This document shows positions 10,271 through 19,326 of a DNA stretch of 64,000 nucleotides, one piece after another (positions within the stretch are counted from its first letter, which is position 1; each line of letters starts with the position of its first letter). Source of the DNA: JAICUY01 sp963716585 (lineage in GTDB: Bacteria; Chloroflexota; Limnocylindria; QHBO01). Location of the stretch: positions 1,094,599 through 1,158,598 of the forward strand of contig CAVQTN010000002.1 in NCBI GenBank assembly GCA_963716585.1, in the 5' to 3' direction. A program made the position numbers and the translations under genes. The notes beneath the pieces are model-generated. The model did not search any database and was not told where the DNA came from. It worked only from the letters and a program-made list of their open reading frames with translations.

Positions 10271-11122
10271 ATGAGCCGAATCGTCACGCCCATGGTGGCG
10301 CTCGCCGTCGTGCTGAGCGCGTGCGGCCTTCGCGTCGGCGGCGATCGCGTCGCGCATCCGGGGGGCAGCACGACGATCCTGCGGGTCGACACGGTTGGCG
10401 GCATGGTACCGGCCGAATTCGTCTTCAGCCGGCTGCCGTCGTTCACGCTGCTCGGCGACGGCCGGCTCCTGCGACCGGGCGCGGTTGACGCGATCTACCC
10501 CGGCCCGGCGCTGCTGCCGATCGACCAGCGGCGCCTGACCGAGGACGGCGTCCAGCAGCTGCTGCGCGAGGTGCTGGCCACCGGCCTGTTCGACGCGGAC
10601 CGCTCATTCCCGTCGACCGGCGTGGCCGATGCGCCGGACACCGTTTTCACGCTGCACGCCGGCGGACGCGACGTGGTCGTGCGCGTCAATGCGCTCGGCA
10701 TGACGGGAAGCGGGCCGGCGCAGGCCGACGCGACGGCACGTCAAGCCCTGGCTCACCTGGCGCAGCGGCTGTCGCTTCCCGAGGAGTGGCTGCCGGCGGG
10801 CGCCTGGCGGGATGACGCCTGGCTGCCGTATGGCGCGGACGCCTACCGGCTGCTGGTGCGCCAGGCCGATGCGACCGAGCAGGAACCGACCGGCATCGGC
10901 TTCAACCTGGCCGACTGGCCGGGCACCGCCGATCCGAGCGGCGGCACGCCCGTCGCCGGCGGGGGCCGCTGCCTGCAGGTGACAGGCTCGCAGGCCGCCG
11001 CATGGACCGCCGCGTTGCCGAAGGCGAACGCTCTGACCCGCTGGGTCGTCGGCGCGCGGCGTTACAGCGTGCAGCCGCGGCCGCTGCTGCCGGGCGATCC
11101 GACGGAATGCCCGCGGGCCTGA
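10271..11122 (+). CDS. Putative lipoprotein of unknown function
   Basis: 283-aa protein beginning MSRIVTPMVALAVVLSACGL. The sequence LSAC at residues 15-18 is a lipobox, so it should be exported and lipid-anchored through the Cys. The mature part has no motif I recognise. It contains repeated tryptophans and acidic patches and a GRCLQV Cys near the C-terminus. It lies between ctaG (divergent, 82 bp apart) and the oxidase operon, so a link with oxidase or copper is possible but unproven. Confidence 0.75.
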   Translation: MSRIVTPMVALAVVLSACGLRVGGDRVAHPGGSTTILRVDTVGGMVPAEFVFSRLPSFTLLGDGRLLRPGAVDAIYPGPALLPIDQRRLTEDGVQQLLREVLATGLFDADRSFPSTGVADAPDTVFTLHAGGRDVVVRVNALGMTGSGPAQADATARQALAHLAQRLSLPEEWLPAGAWRDDAWLPYGADAYRLLVRQADATEQEPTGIGFNLADWPGTADPSGGTPVAGGGRCLQVTGSQAAAWTAALPKANALTRWVVGARRYSVQPRPLLPGDPTECPRA

Positions 11123-11280
11123 GCCTCGCGTGCGGATTGGGCGCTGCAATCCGATATCGGCATCGGTACAATGCGTCGCGTGCCGCCTCCAGCTCGACTG
11201 GATGTGTGCGCCCGGAGGAATCTTCCCTGCGTGGATCGCACGGGTCCGCGTGACTGCGCGAGGAGCTTCGAAACCAGCTG

Positions 11281-12351
11281 ATGCGACGAATGGCCATTCC
11301 CCACAGGCTGCGGAGCTTCGCCCGCATCGGCGGTCCGCTGCTGCTGATCGCCATCCTGGCCGGCTGCATGATCCCGCCCGAGCCCGAGACCACGGAGGCG
11401 CAGGACGTCTTCACCCTCTACAACGTCATCTTCGGCATGGGCGTGGCGGTCTTCCTGGCAGTGGAGGGAATGATCGTCTACTCCATCTTCCGCTACCGCC
11501 GCCGTGACGATCGGCTGCCCAAGCAGCTCCACGGCAACACGCTGGTCGAGATCATCTGGACCGCCATCCCGACGGTGATCGTGCTCGTGATCTTCGGCGC
11601 CAGCATGATCACCCTCGCCAAGGTCGAGGCCCAAGCCCCGAACCCGCGTACCGTCATCGAGGTCGATGGCTTCCAGTGGCAGTGGGCCTTTCGCTATGGA
11701 ACGAATGATGCCGACCCGAGCAACGACTACACCGTCACCGGCACACCGGCCCAGCCGCCGGTGATGGGCGTTCCGATCGGCGAGCCGGTGCACCTCATCC
11801 TCAAGTCGAGTGACGTCATCCATTCGTTCTTCGTGCCGAGCTTCCTGGTCAAGCGCGACGTCGTGCCCTTCCCGGATCCGAACCAGCACAACACGCTCGA
11901 GTTCACGGTGACCAATCCGGGCACCTACGGCGGACAGTGCGCGGAGTTCTGCGGCACCGCCCACGCCGGAATGACCTTCGAGGTGCAGGCGATGAGCCGG
12001 CCGGACTACGAGGCCTGGCTGAAGAAGGGCCTCGAGACCAAGGTCGAGCCATCGACCAGTGCCGCGCCCAACGCCCAGGTTGTCAAGATCAGCGCCCAGG
12101 ACCTGAAGTTCAGCACCGACCGGCTCGAGGTGCCGGCCGGCGTGCCGTTCGTCATCGAGTTCGAGAACAAGGACGCGCTGCAGCACAACGTGGCCATCTA
12201 CGATGGTGCGGGCAAGGAGCTGTTCAAGGGGGAAATCTTCGCCGGGCCCAAGACGATGCGGTACAACGTCACGGCTCTGAAGGCTGGCGAGTACAAGTTC
12301 ATGTGCGACGTGCACCCGACCGTGATGTTCGGTACCGTCGTGGCCAAGTAG
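11281..12351 (+). CDS. ctaC: Cytochrome c oxidase subunit II with an extra C-terminal cupredoxin domain
   Basis: 356-aa lipoprotein-type subunit II. The N-terminal signal ends in LAGC (Cys29), followed by two membrane helices. The CuA domain carries CAEFCGTAHAGM (Cys220, Cys224, His228, Met231) and VDGFQWQWAFRYG. Residues from about 265 to 356 form a second cupredoxin-like domain with KISAQDLKFSTDRLEVPAG, LQHNVAIYD and CDVHPTVM, which has the His/Cys/His/Met set of a type 1 copper site. Subunit II accepts electrons from cytochrome c; the extra domain may relay electrons or shuttle copper. It is the first gene of the oxidase operon. Confidence 0.95.
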   Translation: MRRMAIPHRLRSFARIGGPLLLIAILAGCMIPPEPETTEAQDVFTLYNVIFGMGVAVFLAVEGMIVYSIFRYRRRDDRLPKQLHGNTLVEIIWTAIPTVIVLVIFGASMITLAKVEAQAPNPRTVIEVDGFQWQWAFRYGTNDADPSNDYTVTGTPAQPPVMGVPIGEPVHLILKSSDVIHSFFVPSFLVKRDVVPFPDPNQHNTLEFTVTNPGTYGGQCAEFCGTAHAGMTFEVQAMSRPDYEAWLKKGLETKVEPSTSAAPNAQVVKISAQDLKFSTDRLEVPAGVPFVIEFENKDALQHNVAIYDGAGKELFKGEIFAGPKTMRYNVTALKAGEYKFMCDVHPTVMFGTVVAK

Positions 12352-12381
12352 CGATCAGTCGAGGCGAACACAGAGAAACCG

Positions 12382-14031
12382 ATGGCAACCACCACTCTCG
12401 GCCCGCGGGCGGAGCCCTACCAGCGCTCCTGGGTGCTCGACTGGCTGACGACCGTCGACCACAAGAAGATCGGGATCATGTACATCGTGAACTCGTTCCT
12501 GTTCTTCTTCGCGGCCGGCATCCTGGCGCTCGTCATCCGCTCCGAGCTGGCCGTGCCCGGCCTCCAGTTCCTCGACGAGACGACCTACAACGAGGCGTTC
12601 ACGATGCACGGGACGATCATGATCTTCCTGTTCATCGTGCCGGTCCTGGCGGGCTTTGGGAACTACATCGTGCCGCTCCAGATCGGCGCGCCGGACATGG
12701 CCTTCCCGCGCATCAACGCGCTCAGCTTCTGGCTCCTGCCACTCGGCGGCCTGCTGATCCTGAGCGGCTACCTGTTCGGCGGGGCCGCGGCCGAGGGCTG
12801 GACCGGCTACAGCCCGCTGACCCAGGCGAAATACTCGACCGGCCCCGGCACGGACCTGTGGATCATCGGCCTGATCCTTGTCGGCACCGCCTCCATCCTG
12901 GGCGCCATCAACTTCATCGCCACCATCTTCAAGATGCGCGCGCCAGGGATGACCCTGTTCCGCATGCCGATCTTCGTGTGGACCATCCTGGTCACGGCCA
13001 CACTGATCATGCTTGCCACGCCGGTGCTCACCGCCGGCCTGATCGCGCTCTTCATCGACCGCAACTACGGCGGCTCGTTCTTTGACCCTGCGAACGGCGG
13101 CAGCCCCATCCTGTGGCAGCACATCTTCTGGTTCTTCGGCCACCCGGAGGTGTACATCGTCATCCTGCCGGCGATGGGCATCGTCAGCGAGATCCTGCCG
13201 GTCTTCAGCCGCAAGCCGCTGTTCGGCTACCGGGCCTTCGTGTACGCCACCATCGGCATCGGCCTGCTGAGCTGGAGCGTGTGGGCGCACCACATGTTCA
13301 CCACCGGCGTGGTCTTCCTGCCGTTCTTCAGCTTCATGACGGCGCTCATCGCGGTGCCCACCGGTGTGAAGATGTTCAACTGGCTGGCGACCATGTGGCG
13401 CGGCTCGATCAGCCTGACCGTGCCCATGCTGTTCGCCATCGGCTTCATCGCCATGTTCCTGATCGGCGGCATCAGCGGCGTGATGATGGCCTCGGCCCCG
13501 GTCGACTTCCACCTGCAGGACACCTACTTCGCGGTGGCGCACCTGCACTATGTCTTCTTCGGCGGGTCCGTGTTCGGCGTCTTCGCGGCCACCTACTTCT
13601 GGTTCCCCAAGATGACCGGCCGACGACTGAACGAGGGTCTCGGCAAGGTCCACTTCTGGCTGCACTTCATCGGCTTCAACCTGACCTTCTTCCCGATGCA
13701 TTCGCTGGGCATCACCGGCATGCCGCGGCGCGTCGCCGACTACGATCCCACCAACACCGGCTGGATGATCCTGAACTCGCTCGAGACGGTCGGCGCCTTC
13801 ATCATCGCCATCAGCATCTTCCCGTTCCTGATCAACGTGATTGCCACGTTCATCAACGGTGAGCGTGTCGGCGACGATCCGTGGGAGGCGAACACCCTCG
13901 AGTGGGCCACCAGCTCGCCGCCGCCGCCGCACAACTTCGACCGCCTGCCGCCAATCCGCAGCGAGCGGCCGGTCTTCGACCTGCGGCACCGGCACGATGC
14001 CGAACGGCTGGGCGTGGAGGCGGATCACTGA
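12382..14031 (+). CDS. ctaD: Cytochrome c oxidase subunit I, A1 type
   Basis: 549-aa polytopic subunit with the heme-copper oxidase core. It has FTMHGTIM (heme a His), WQHIFWFFGHPEVYI (CuB His, cross-linked Tyr and the Glu that marks A1 enzymes), WAHHMF (CuB His pair), and AHLHYVFFGG (heme a3 and heme a His). About twelve helices, then a polar proline-rich cytoplasmic tail. It pumps protons while reducing O2 to water in the plasma membrane. It starts 30 bp after ctaC and its stop overlaps the ATG of ctaE by 1 bp. Confidence 0.97.
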   Translation: MATTTLGPRAEPYQRSWVLDWLTTVDHKKIGIMYIVNSFLFFFAAGILALVIRSELAVPGLQFLDETTYNEAFTMHGTIMIFLFIVPVLAGFGNYIVPLQIGAPDMAFPRINALSFWLLPLGGLLILSGYLFGGAAAEGWTGYSPLTQAKYSTGPGTDLWIIGLILVGTASILGAINFIATIFKMRAPGMTLFRMPIFVWTILVTATLIMLATPVLTAGLIALFIDRNYGGSFFDPANGGSPILWQHIFWFFGHPEVYIVILPAMGIVSEILPVFSRKPLFGYRAFVYATIGIGLLSWSVWAHHMFTTGVVFLPFFSFMTALIAVPTGVKMFNWLATMWRGSISLTVPMLFAIGFIAMFLIGGISGVMMASAPVDFHLQDTYFAVAHLHYVFFGGSVFGVFAATYFWFPKMTGRRLNEGLGKVHFWLHFIGFNLTFFPMHSLGITGMPRRVADYDPTNTGWMILNSLETVGAFIIAISIFPFLINVIATFINGERVGDDPWEANTLEWATSSPPPPHNFDRLPPIRSERPVFDLRHRHDAERLGVEADH

Positions 14032-14633
14032 TGGCCGCCCAGGCGCGCAGCGCCCTGATCCCACCGGACACCGAACGCAACACCGGCATGCCGACGCCGC
14101 TGGTTGGCATGCTGCTGTTCATCGCCAGCGAGGTGATGTTCTTCGGCGGCCTGTTCGCGGCCTACTTCAACAGTCGCGCCACGCACGCCGCCGAGTGGGG
14201 GCCTCCCGGGGGGCACGAGCTCGAGGCCTGGCCCTTGGCCACCATCCTGACCATCCTGCTGGTGACCTCCAGCGTGACGATGCAGTTCGGCGTGGCGGCC
14301 ATCCGACGTGGAGACCAGCGCCGCCTGCGGATGTGGGTCGGCCTGACCCTGGTCCTGGGCGTGATGTTCCTGCTCGGCCAGCTGTACGACTACTCGCAGC
14401 TCGGCTTCGGCATCGGCGACGGCATCTTCTCGACGACGTTCTACACGCTGACCGGTTTTCACGGCGCCCACGTCTTCGGCGGCGCGATTGGCATGACCAT
14501 TCTTTTCGCCCGCGCGACGCAGGGGCAGTTCAGTGCGCGCAACCACGTTGCGGTCGAGGCGATCAGCATGTACTGGCACTTCGTCGACGTGGTCTGGATC
14601 GCGCTGTACTTCACGCTGTACTTCCTGCGCTAG
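14031..14633 (+). CDS. ctaE: Cytochrome c oxidase subunit III
   Basis: 200-aa membrane protein whose ATG overlaps the ctaD stop by one base (TGATG). The five-helix pattern and the motifs MLLFIASEVMFFGGLFAAYF, YTLTGFHGAHVFGG and SMYWHFVDVVWIALYFTLY are diagnostic for subunit III. It stabilises the proton uptake path of subunit I. Length fits the short five-helix bacterial form. Confidence 0.96.
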   Translation: MAAQARSALIPPDTERNTGMPTPLVGMLLFIASEVMFFGGLFAAYFNSRATHAAEWGPPGGHELEAWPLATILTILLVTSSVTMQFGVAAIRRGDQRRLRMWVGLTLVLGVMFLLGQLYDYSQLGFGIGDGIFSTTFYTLTGFHGAHVFGGAIGMTILFARATQGQFSARNHVAVEAISMYWHFVDVVWIALYFTLYFLR

Positions 14634-14645
14634 CGAGGCTGACCC

Positions 14646-14993
14646 ATGGATGACCACATGCTCGGGTTCCTGCTGATCGGCGCCGGCGTCCTGTTCGTGC
14701 TGGGCATCGTCTTCGCCGTGACCACGCGCGTCGGGGCTCCCGGGTCGATTGCCATCCCGCCGCAGGGCGTCCACATGCCGGCTCCCAGCTGGCTGCCCGT
14801 GGTGCTGTCGATCGGGATGGGACTGCTGGGCGCCGGGCTGGCCTTCAAGCCGGACGACGTGGTGGTCAACCCGTGGCTGGCGGCGCCCGGGTTGCTGGTC
14901 ATCGTCGCGGGCATCGTGGCGTGGGTGCGCGACGCGGGGCACGAGTGGCGTGATGCGGAGCACGGCCCGCACGACGACGCGCGGGCGCACTGA
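14646..14993 (+). CDS. Cytochrome c oxidase subunit IV-like small membrane protein
   Basis: 115-aa protein located 12 bp after ctaE. Hydrophobic segments at about 7-25, 47-65 and 78-94, separated by a loop with GVHMPAPSWLP. The His/Asp-rich C-terminus (DAEHGPHDDARAH) could bind metal. Position, size and the PAPSWLPVVLSIG motif match the accessory subunit IV of actinobacterial and Chloroflexota oxidases. Its stop overlaps the next ATG by 1 bp. Confidence 0.75.
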   Translation: MDDHMLGFLLIGAGVLFVLGIVFAVTTRVGAPGSIAIPPQGVHMPAPSWLPVVLSIGMGLLGAGLAFKPDDVVVNPWLAAPGLLVIVAGIVAWVRDAGHEWRDAEHGPHDDARAH

Positions 14994-15565
14994 TGGCGGC
15001 GGTCACCGCCCTGCCCAGCCCTCCCGCGACGCGCGCCTCACGGCTGCCGCGCGGCTACCTCGTCGTGGCGGCGCTGCTGCCCTTCGCGCTGCTGGCGGTG
15101 TACGTCATGGTGCTCGGCATCAGGTCGGCGCCGACCGGCATCCGGATCGGTGACCCCGCGCCGAGCTTCGCGGTCGCCGACCTGGAGGGCAACCCGCTGC
15201 GCCTCTCCGACTTCGCCGGACGGCCGCTGATCGTCAACTTCTGGGCGAGCTGGTGCGGCCCGTGCGTCGAGGAGTTCCCGCTGCTGCAGCAGGCGGAGAA
15301 GGAGCACGCGGTCGACGGGCTGGCCGTGGTCGGCATCGTCTACCAGGATCGTTCCGAGGCGGCGCGCGCCTTCATGCAGCGGATGGGGGCGCAGTGGCCG
15401 GTCGCCATGGATCCGGGCGACAGCGTGGCACACGCGTATGCCGTCTTCGCGCCCCCGGAGACATTCTTCATCGGACGCGACGGCACCGTGCTGGGCCACC
15501 AGGTCGGCCAGCTCAGCCGCGCGTCGCTGGATCGGCAGATCGCCGCCATCGTGCCCAAGGAGTAG
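14993..15565 (+). CDS. TlpA/ResA-like membrane-anchored thioredoxin
   Basis: 190-aa protein with one N-terminal membrane helix (about 21-43) and a thioredoxin fold on the outer face. The active site is NFWASWCGPCVEEFPLL (CxxC), and the cis-proline loop is FAPPETFFIG. Such proteins reduce disulfides in apocytochrome c or in CuA/Sco-type copper sites. Its position inside the oxidase operon supports a role in maturing subunit II or cytochrome c. The ATG overlaps the preceding stop. Confidence 0.9.
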   Translation: MAAVTALPSPPATRASRLPRGYLVVAALLPFALLAVYVMVLGIRSAPTGIRIGDPAPSFAVADLEGNPLRLSDFAGRPLIVNFWASWCGPCVEEFPLLQQAEKEHAVDGLAVVGIVYQDRSEAARAFMQRMGAQWPVAMDPGDSVAHAYAVFAPPETFFIGRDGTVLGHQVGQLSRASLDRQIAAIVPKE

Positions 15566-15772
15566 ATGCCCGTGTCCTCGAATCTTCCCGCCACCCGCGA
15601 CGAGGGCGCGCTCGTCGACCCTTCGCAGGAGCTGCACGCCGACCACCACGATCCGCAACACCAGGAGGCGCGGCAGAACTTGCGCGTCGCGCTCCTGCCG
15701 CTTGCCATCGCCGCCTTCCTGGTGCTCGCCTTCGTCGTCGCCGCCTGGACCTTCCTGGCCTCCGGCAGCTGA
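15566..15772 (+). CDS. Small single-helix membrane protein in the oxidase operon
   Basis: 68-aa protein starting immediately after the TlpA-like stop. The first 40 residues are polar with a His-rich patch (ELHADHHDPQHQEARQ). They are followed by one membrane helix (VALLPLAIAAFLVLAFVVAA) and a short tail. I do not recognise the family. The His patch and location suggest an oxidase-associated or metal-binding role, which is inference. Tight spacing on both sides argues that it is a real gene. Confidence 0.65.
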   Translation: MPVSSNLPATRDEGALVDPSQELHADHHDPQHQEARQNLRVALLPLAIAAFLVLAFVVAAWTFLASGS

Positions 15773-15778
15773 CCGATC

Positions 15779-16681
15779 ATGGCCGCGATCGAGGTTCGCG
15801 GGCTGCGCAAGGCGTACGGCGCCGTCGAGGCGGTGCGCGGCATCGATCTGAGGATCGATGCCGGCGAGGTCTTCGCCCTGCTGGGGCCGAACGGGGCGGG
15901 TAAGACCACCAGCGTCGAGATCCTGGAGGGCTACCGGACCCGAGATGGCGGAGAGGTGTCGGTGCTCGGCTTCGACCCTGCTCGCCAGGCCGGGGCGATG
16001 AAGCAGCGGATTGGCATCGTGCTGCAATCGACCGGCGTCAGTCCGTACCTGACGGTCCGCGAGACGGTGGCCATGTTCGCCGGCTACTATCCGCGGCCGC
16101 GCGACGTGGACGAGGTCGTCGGCCTGGCCGGCCTCTCCGAGGAGAGCGGGCGTCGCATCAACAAGCTCTCCGGCGGTCAGCGTCGCCGCGTCGACCTGGC
16201 CGTGGCGCTGGCCGGCGACCCGGACCTCCTGTTCCTGGACGAACCGACCACCGGGTTCGATCCTTCGGCGCGACGAGCCGCCTGGGAGGTGGTGCGCAGC
16301 CTCGCCGGGCTGGGCAAGACCGTGTTCCTGACCACCCACTACATGGACGAGGCGCAGTTCCTGGCGGACCGCGTGGCGATCATCTCGGCCGGTCGGATCG
16401 TGGCCAGCGGAACGCCCGACACGCTGGGCGCGCGCGGCGCCGGGACGAGCATCATCCGCTTCGCGCTTCCCGCCGGAGGCGAGCTGCCGGCCGGCTTCGG
16501 TGCGCGGCCGACCGGTGCCGGCTATGAGCTCGACACCCCGCAGCCCACTCGCGTGCTGCACGAGCTGACGACCTGGGCGCTCTCCGCCGACCTCGAGCTG
16601 GTCGGGCTGGAGGTCAGCCGGCCGTCACTCGAGGACGTCTACCTGGCCCTCACCGAGACGCCGGAAGCGGCGGCGGCGTGA
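15779..16681 (+). CDS. ABC transporter ATP-binding protein (ABC-2 exporter)
   Basis: 300-aa ATPase with Walker A GPNGAGKTTS, signature KLSGGQRRRVDLA, Walker B LLFLDEPTTGFDP and switch His in LTTHYMDEA. The C-terminal 80 residues form the extra domain common in drug and polysaccharide export ATPases (DrrA/CcmA type). It begins 6 bp after the small membrane protein and overlaps the permease gene by 4 bp (GTGA), so the pair is coupled. Export substrate unknown. Confidence 0.93.
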   Translation: MAAIEVRGLRKAYGAVEAVRGIDLRIDAGEVFALLGPNGAGKTTSVEILEGYRTRDGGEVSVLGFDPARQAGAMKQRIGIVLQSTGVSPYLTVRETVAMFAGYYPRPRDVDEVVGLAGLSEESGRRINKLSGGQRRRVDLAVALAGDPDLLFLDEPTTGFDPSARRAAWEVVRSLAGLGKTVFLTTHYMDEAQFLADRVAIISAGRIVASGTPDTLGARGAGTSIIRFALPAGGELPAGFGARPTGAGYELDTPQPTRVLHELTTWALSADLELVGLEVSRPSLEDVYLALTETPEAAAA

Positions 16682-17481
16682 CGAGCATGGGCCGCAGTCA
16701 GCGAGCGGCCGGGAAAAGCGGTATCGGCCCCGTCGGCGCCATCGGGCTGATCCTGCGCCAGCTGCGCTTCGAGAATCGCAGCTTCTGGCGCAATCCCGCG
16801 GCGGCCTTCTTCACCTTCGCCTTCCCGCTGCTGTTCATGGTGGTCTTCAACCTCCTCTTCGGCGGTGGCCAGGATGGTGGCCGCTTCTTCACGCCGGCAA
16901 TCATCGTCTTCGCCGTGATCACCGCCACGTACACCAACCTGGCCATGACCGTCAGCGTGGCGCGCGACGCGGGCATCCTGAAGCGGATCCGCGGCACGCC
17001 GCTACCGCCGCTCAGCTACCTGCTGGCGCGGATGATCCACGCCGCGCTGCTGTCGCTGCTGCTGGTGGTCATCGTGGCGGCCTTCGGCGCGCTGTTCTAT
17101 GGCGTGCCACTTCCCTGGGACCGGCTGCCGGCCCTGCTCGTGACCCTCGTCGTCGGAGCGGCCGCGTTCTGCGCGCTGGGCCTGGCGCTGACCGCCTTCA
17201 TTCCGAACGCGGACGCTGCGCCGGCGGTCGTCAACGCCAGTATCCTGCCGCTGCTCTTCATCTCGAACGTGTTCATCCCGATGCAGAACGCGCCGCGCTG
17301 GCTTGACGTGGCGTCCAACATCTTCCCGGTGCGCCACTTCGCGGATGCCATGCTGCGCATCTACGATCCGAACATCCCGGGGAGCGGCCTGTCGGCAACG
17401 GATCTCGGCGTCATGGCGATCTGGGGGGTCATCGGTCTTGTCCTGGCGTTGCGCTTCTTCTCCTGGGAGCCACGCCGCTAG
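16678..17481 (+). CDS. ABC-2 type transporter permease
   Basis: 267-aa membrane protein starting at GTG 16678 inside the ATPase stop. Six predicted helices; the region GILKRIRGTPLPPLSYLLAR is the ABC2_membrane family signature before helix 3, and FISNVFIPMQNAPRWLDVASNIFPVRHF matches the conserved amphipathic segment. It partners the preceding ATPase in the plasma membrane. The lipoprotein gene follows 16 bp later. Confidence 0.92.
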   Translation: MTSMGRSQRAAGKSGIGPVGAIGLILRQLRFENRSFWRNPAAAFFTFAFPLLFMVVFNLLFGGGQDGGRFFTPAIIVFAVITATYTNLAMTVSVARDAGILKRIRGTPLPPLSYLLARMIHAALLSLLLVVIVAAFGALFYGVPLPWDRLPALLVTLVVGAAAFCALGLALTAFIPNADAAPAVVNASILPLLFISNVFIPMQNAPRWLDVASNIFPVRHFADAMLRIYDPNIPGSGLSATDLGVMAIWGVIGLVLALRFFSWEPRR

Positions 17482-17497
17482 CTACGGAGGCACGCTC

Positions 17498-17980
17498 ATG
17501 GATACCTCGCGACCATCTCGCCGGCGCCGCTCTGCGGGCGGAACCGGACACCCGGCGCAGCTGGGACTGATCGGGCTCCTCGTTCTCGTGTTGGCGGCGT
17601 GCGGCGGCGGCAGCGGTGGCAACGGAGGCAACGGCGAGCCCGGGATTCAGCTGCAGGTCATGGTCATCAACCAATCCAAGGACGCGGTCACCGTGAGCTC
17701 GACGAGCGGCGGCGACCCGCAGACCATCGCGAAGTGCGACTTCAACGAGGTCGACTTCCCGCTGGTCGATCCGTTCACCTTCAGCATCAACGAGAAGCCG
17801 GTGATCGACTCCGCCACGCTGCCGGGCGGCACCCCGGGCGCAGGCCTGAAGACGGTGCTCGCCGAGGTCACGATCGGGAAGGACGGCACGCCGGCGGTGA
17901 CCGTCAAGCCATACGCCGGCCGCCCCGGCGGGCTGGACCGACCGTCGGGCATCTTCGTCCAGAGCGGCTGCGCGAAGTAG
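17498..17980 (+). CDS. Putative lipoprotein
   Basis: 160-aa protein from the ATG at 17498, with GGAGG at 17486-17490. An N-terminal Arg-rich segment is followed by a hydrophobic signal and the lipobox LAACGGGSGG (Cys near residue 33). The Gly/Ser linker after the Cys is typical of lipoproteins. The mature domain has a conserved-looking Cys pair (AKCDFNEV near the middle and SGCAK at the end) that could form a disulfide. No family recognised. It is convergent with ispG, 5 bp apart. Confidence 0.75.
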   Translation: MDTSRPSRRRRSAGGTGHPAQLGLIGLLVLVLAACGGGSGGNGGNGEPGIQLQVMVINQSKDAVTVSSTSGGDPQTIAKCDFNEVDFPLVDPFTFSINEKPVIDSATLPGGTPGAGLKTVLAEVTIGKDGTPAVTVKPYAGRPGGLDRPSGIFVQSGCAK

Positions 17981-17985
17981 GAGCC

Positions 17986-19221
17986 TCAGACCTCGGCGGG
18001 CGTGACCTGGCGCGCTGCCGGGTAGCGGCGCGCCACGTACTCGTCGAGGATCGCCAGGAAGCGGGGCACGATGTCGTCGCCGCGCAGCGTGGTGCGCAGC
18101 GCGCCGTCGACGTAGACCGGAGCGACCGGCTCCTCGAAGGTGCCCGGCAGGCTGATGCCGATGTCGGCGTGCTTCGACTCGCCCGGCCCGTTGACCACGC
18201 AGCCCATCACCGCGACCTTCAGCTCCTCGACCCCGGGACGCGTGGTGCGCCAGCCGGGCATCTGCTCCTGCAGGTAGGCGCCGATGTCGCGGGCCATCTC
18301 CTGGAAGAAGGTGCTCGTCGTCCGGCCGCAGCCCGGACAGGCGCTGACCTGCGGTGTGAAGCTGCGCAGCTCCATCGACTGCAGGACCTGCTGCGCGACG
18401 CGCACCTCCTCGGTGCGGTCGCCGCCCGGCTGTGGAGTCAGGCTGACCCGGATGGTGTCGCCGATGCCGCGCTGCAGCAGGATGGCCAGCCCGGCGGTCG
18501 AGGTGACGATCCCCTTGGTGCCCATGCCGGCCTCGGTGAGCCCCAGGTGCAACGGGTAGTCGCAGCGCGCGGCGAGGCGGTCGTAGACCTCGACCAGGTC
18601 CTGCACGCCGCTGACCTTGGCCGAGATCAGGATCCGATCGTGGCCCAGGCCGACCTGTTCGGCGAGCTGCGCGGAGCGCAGCGCCGACTCGATCATGGCC
18701 TCGATCATCACCTCGCGGCTGTCGCTCGGATCGGCCGAGGCGGCGTTGGCATCCATCAGCTCGGTGAGCAGCTGCTGGTCGAGCGATCCCCAGTTGACGC
18801 CGATGCGCACCGGCTTGGCGTTGGCGATGGCCACCTCGACGATCTGCGAGAACTGCTCGTCGTGGCGCTTGGTGCCCACGTTGCCCGGGTTGATGCGGTA
18901 CTTGGCCAGGGCGGCAGCGGCCTCGGGGTACTTCGTCAGGAGCAGGTGGCCGTTGTAGTGGAAGTCGCCGATGAGCGGCACGCCGACACCCAGGCCATCC
19001 AGCTTGCGCCTGATGACCGGCACCGCCTGCGCTGCCGCGTCGTTGTTGACGGTGATGCGCACCAGCTCCGAGCCGGCGTGCGCCAGTTGCGCCACCTGGA
19101 TGGCCGTCGCGTCCGCATCGGCCGTGTCGGTGTTGGTCATCGACTGCACGACGATCGGTTGGTCGCTGCCGACGAGGACGCCGCCGACGTCGACGGTGGT
19201 GGTGTGACGACGCGTGATCAT
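17986..19221 (-). CDS. ispG: 4-hydroxy-3-methylbut-2-en-1-yl diphosphate synthase (IspG/GcpE)
   Basis: 411-aa enzyme of the MEP isoprenoid pathway, converting MEcPP to HMBPP with a [4Fe-4S] cluster. It has PIVVQSMTNTDTADADAT near the N-terminus, GVNWGSLD, and the cluster ligands in SACPGCGR and MGCVVNGPGE. The ATG at 19221 matches the family start (MITRRHTTTVDVGGVLVGSD). On the minus strand a TACTAT box (19230-19235) lies only 8 nt before the ATG and no Shine-Dalgarno is visible, so translation may be leaderless. The open frame extends further upstream without support. Confidence 0.96.
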   Translation of the reverse strand: MITRRHTTTVDVGGVLVGSDQPIVVQSMTNTDTADADATAIQVAQLAHAGSELVRITVNNDAAAQAVPVIRRKLDGLGVGVPLIGDFHYNGHLLLTKYPEAAAALAKYRINPGNVGTKRHDEQFSQIVEVAIANAKPVRIGVNWGSLDQQLLTELMDANAASADPSDSREVMIEAMIESALRSAQLAEQVGLGHDRILISAKVSGVQDLVEVYDRLAARCDYPLHLGLTEAGMGTKGIVTSTAGLAILLQRGIGDTIRVSLTPQPGGDRTEEVRVAQQVLQSMELRSFTPQVSACPGCGRTTSTFFQEMARDIGAYLQEQMPGWRTTRPGVEELKVAVMGCVVNGPGESKHADIGISLPGTFEEPVAPVYVDGALRTTLRGDDIVPRFLAILDEYVARRYPAARQVTPAEV

Positions 19222-19326
19222 GTGCTCTGATAGTACCCGTCCGCCTCGTCGCGCGGATTTGATCGACCCGTGGGCATGCTCCATGCACAGCCAGGCGGCA
19301 ACGTGAGTATCTTCTCCACAGCCTCC

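Noticed and set aside
12355..14064. 569-codon minus-strand frame opposite ctaD
   Set aside because: Antisense shadow made of Asp/Glu/His/Arg-rich low-complexity sequence; ctaD is certain.
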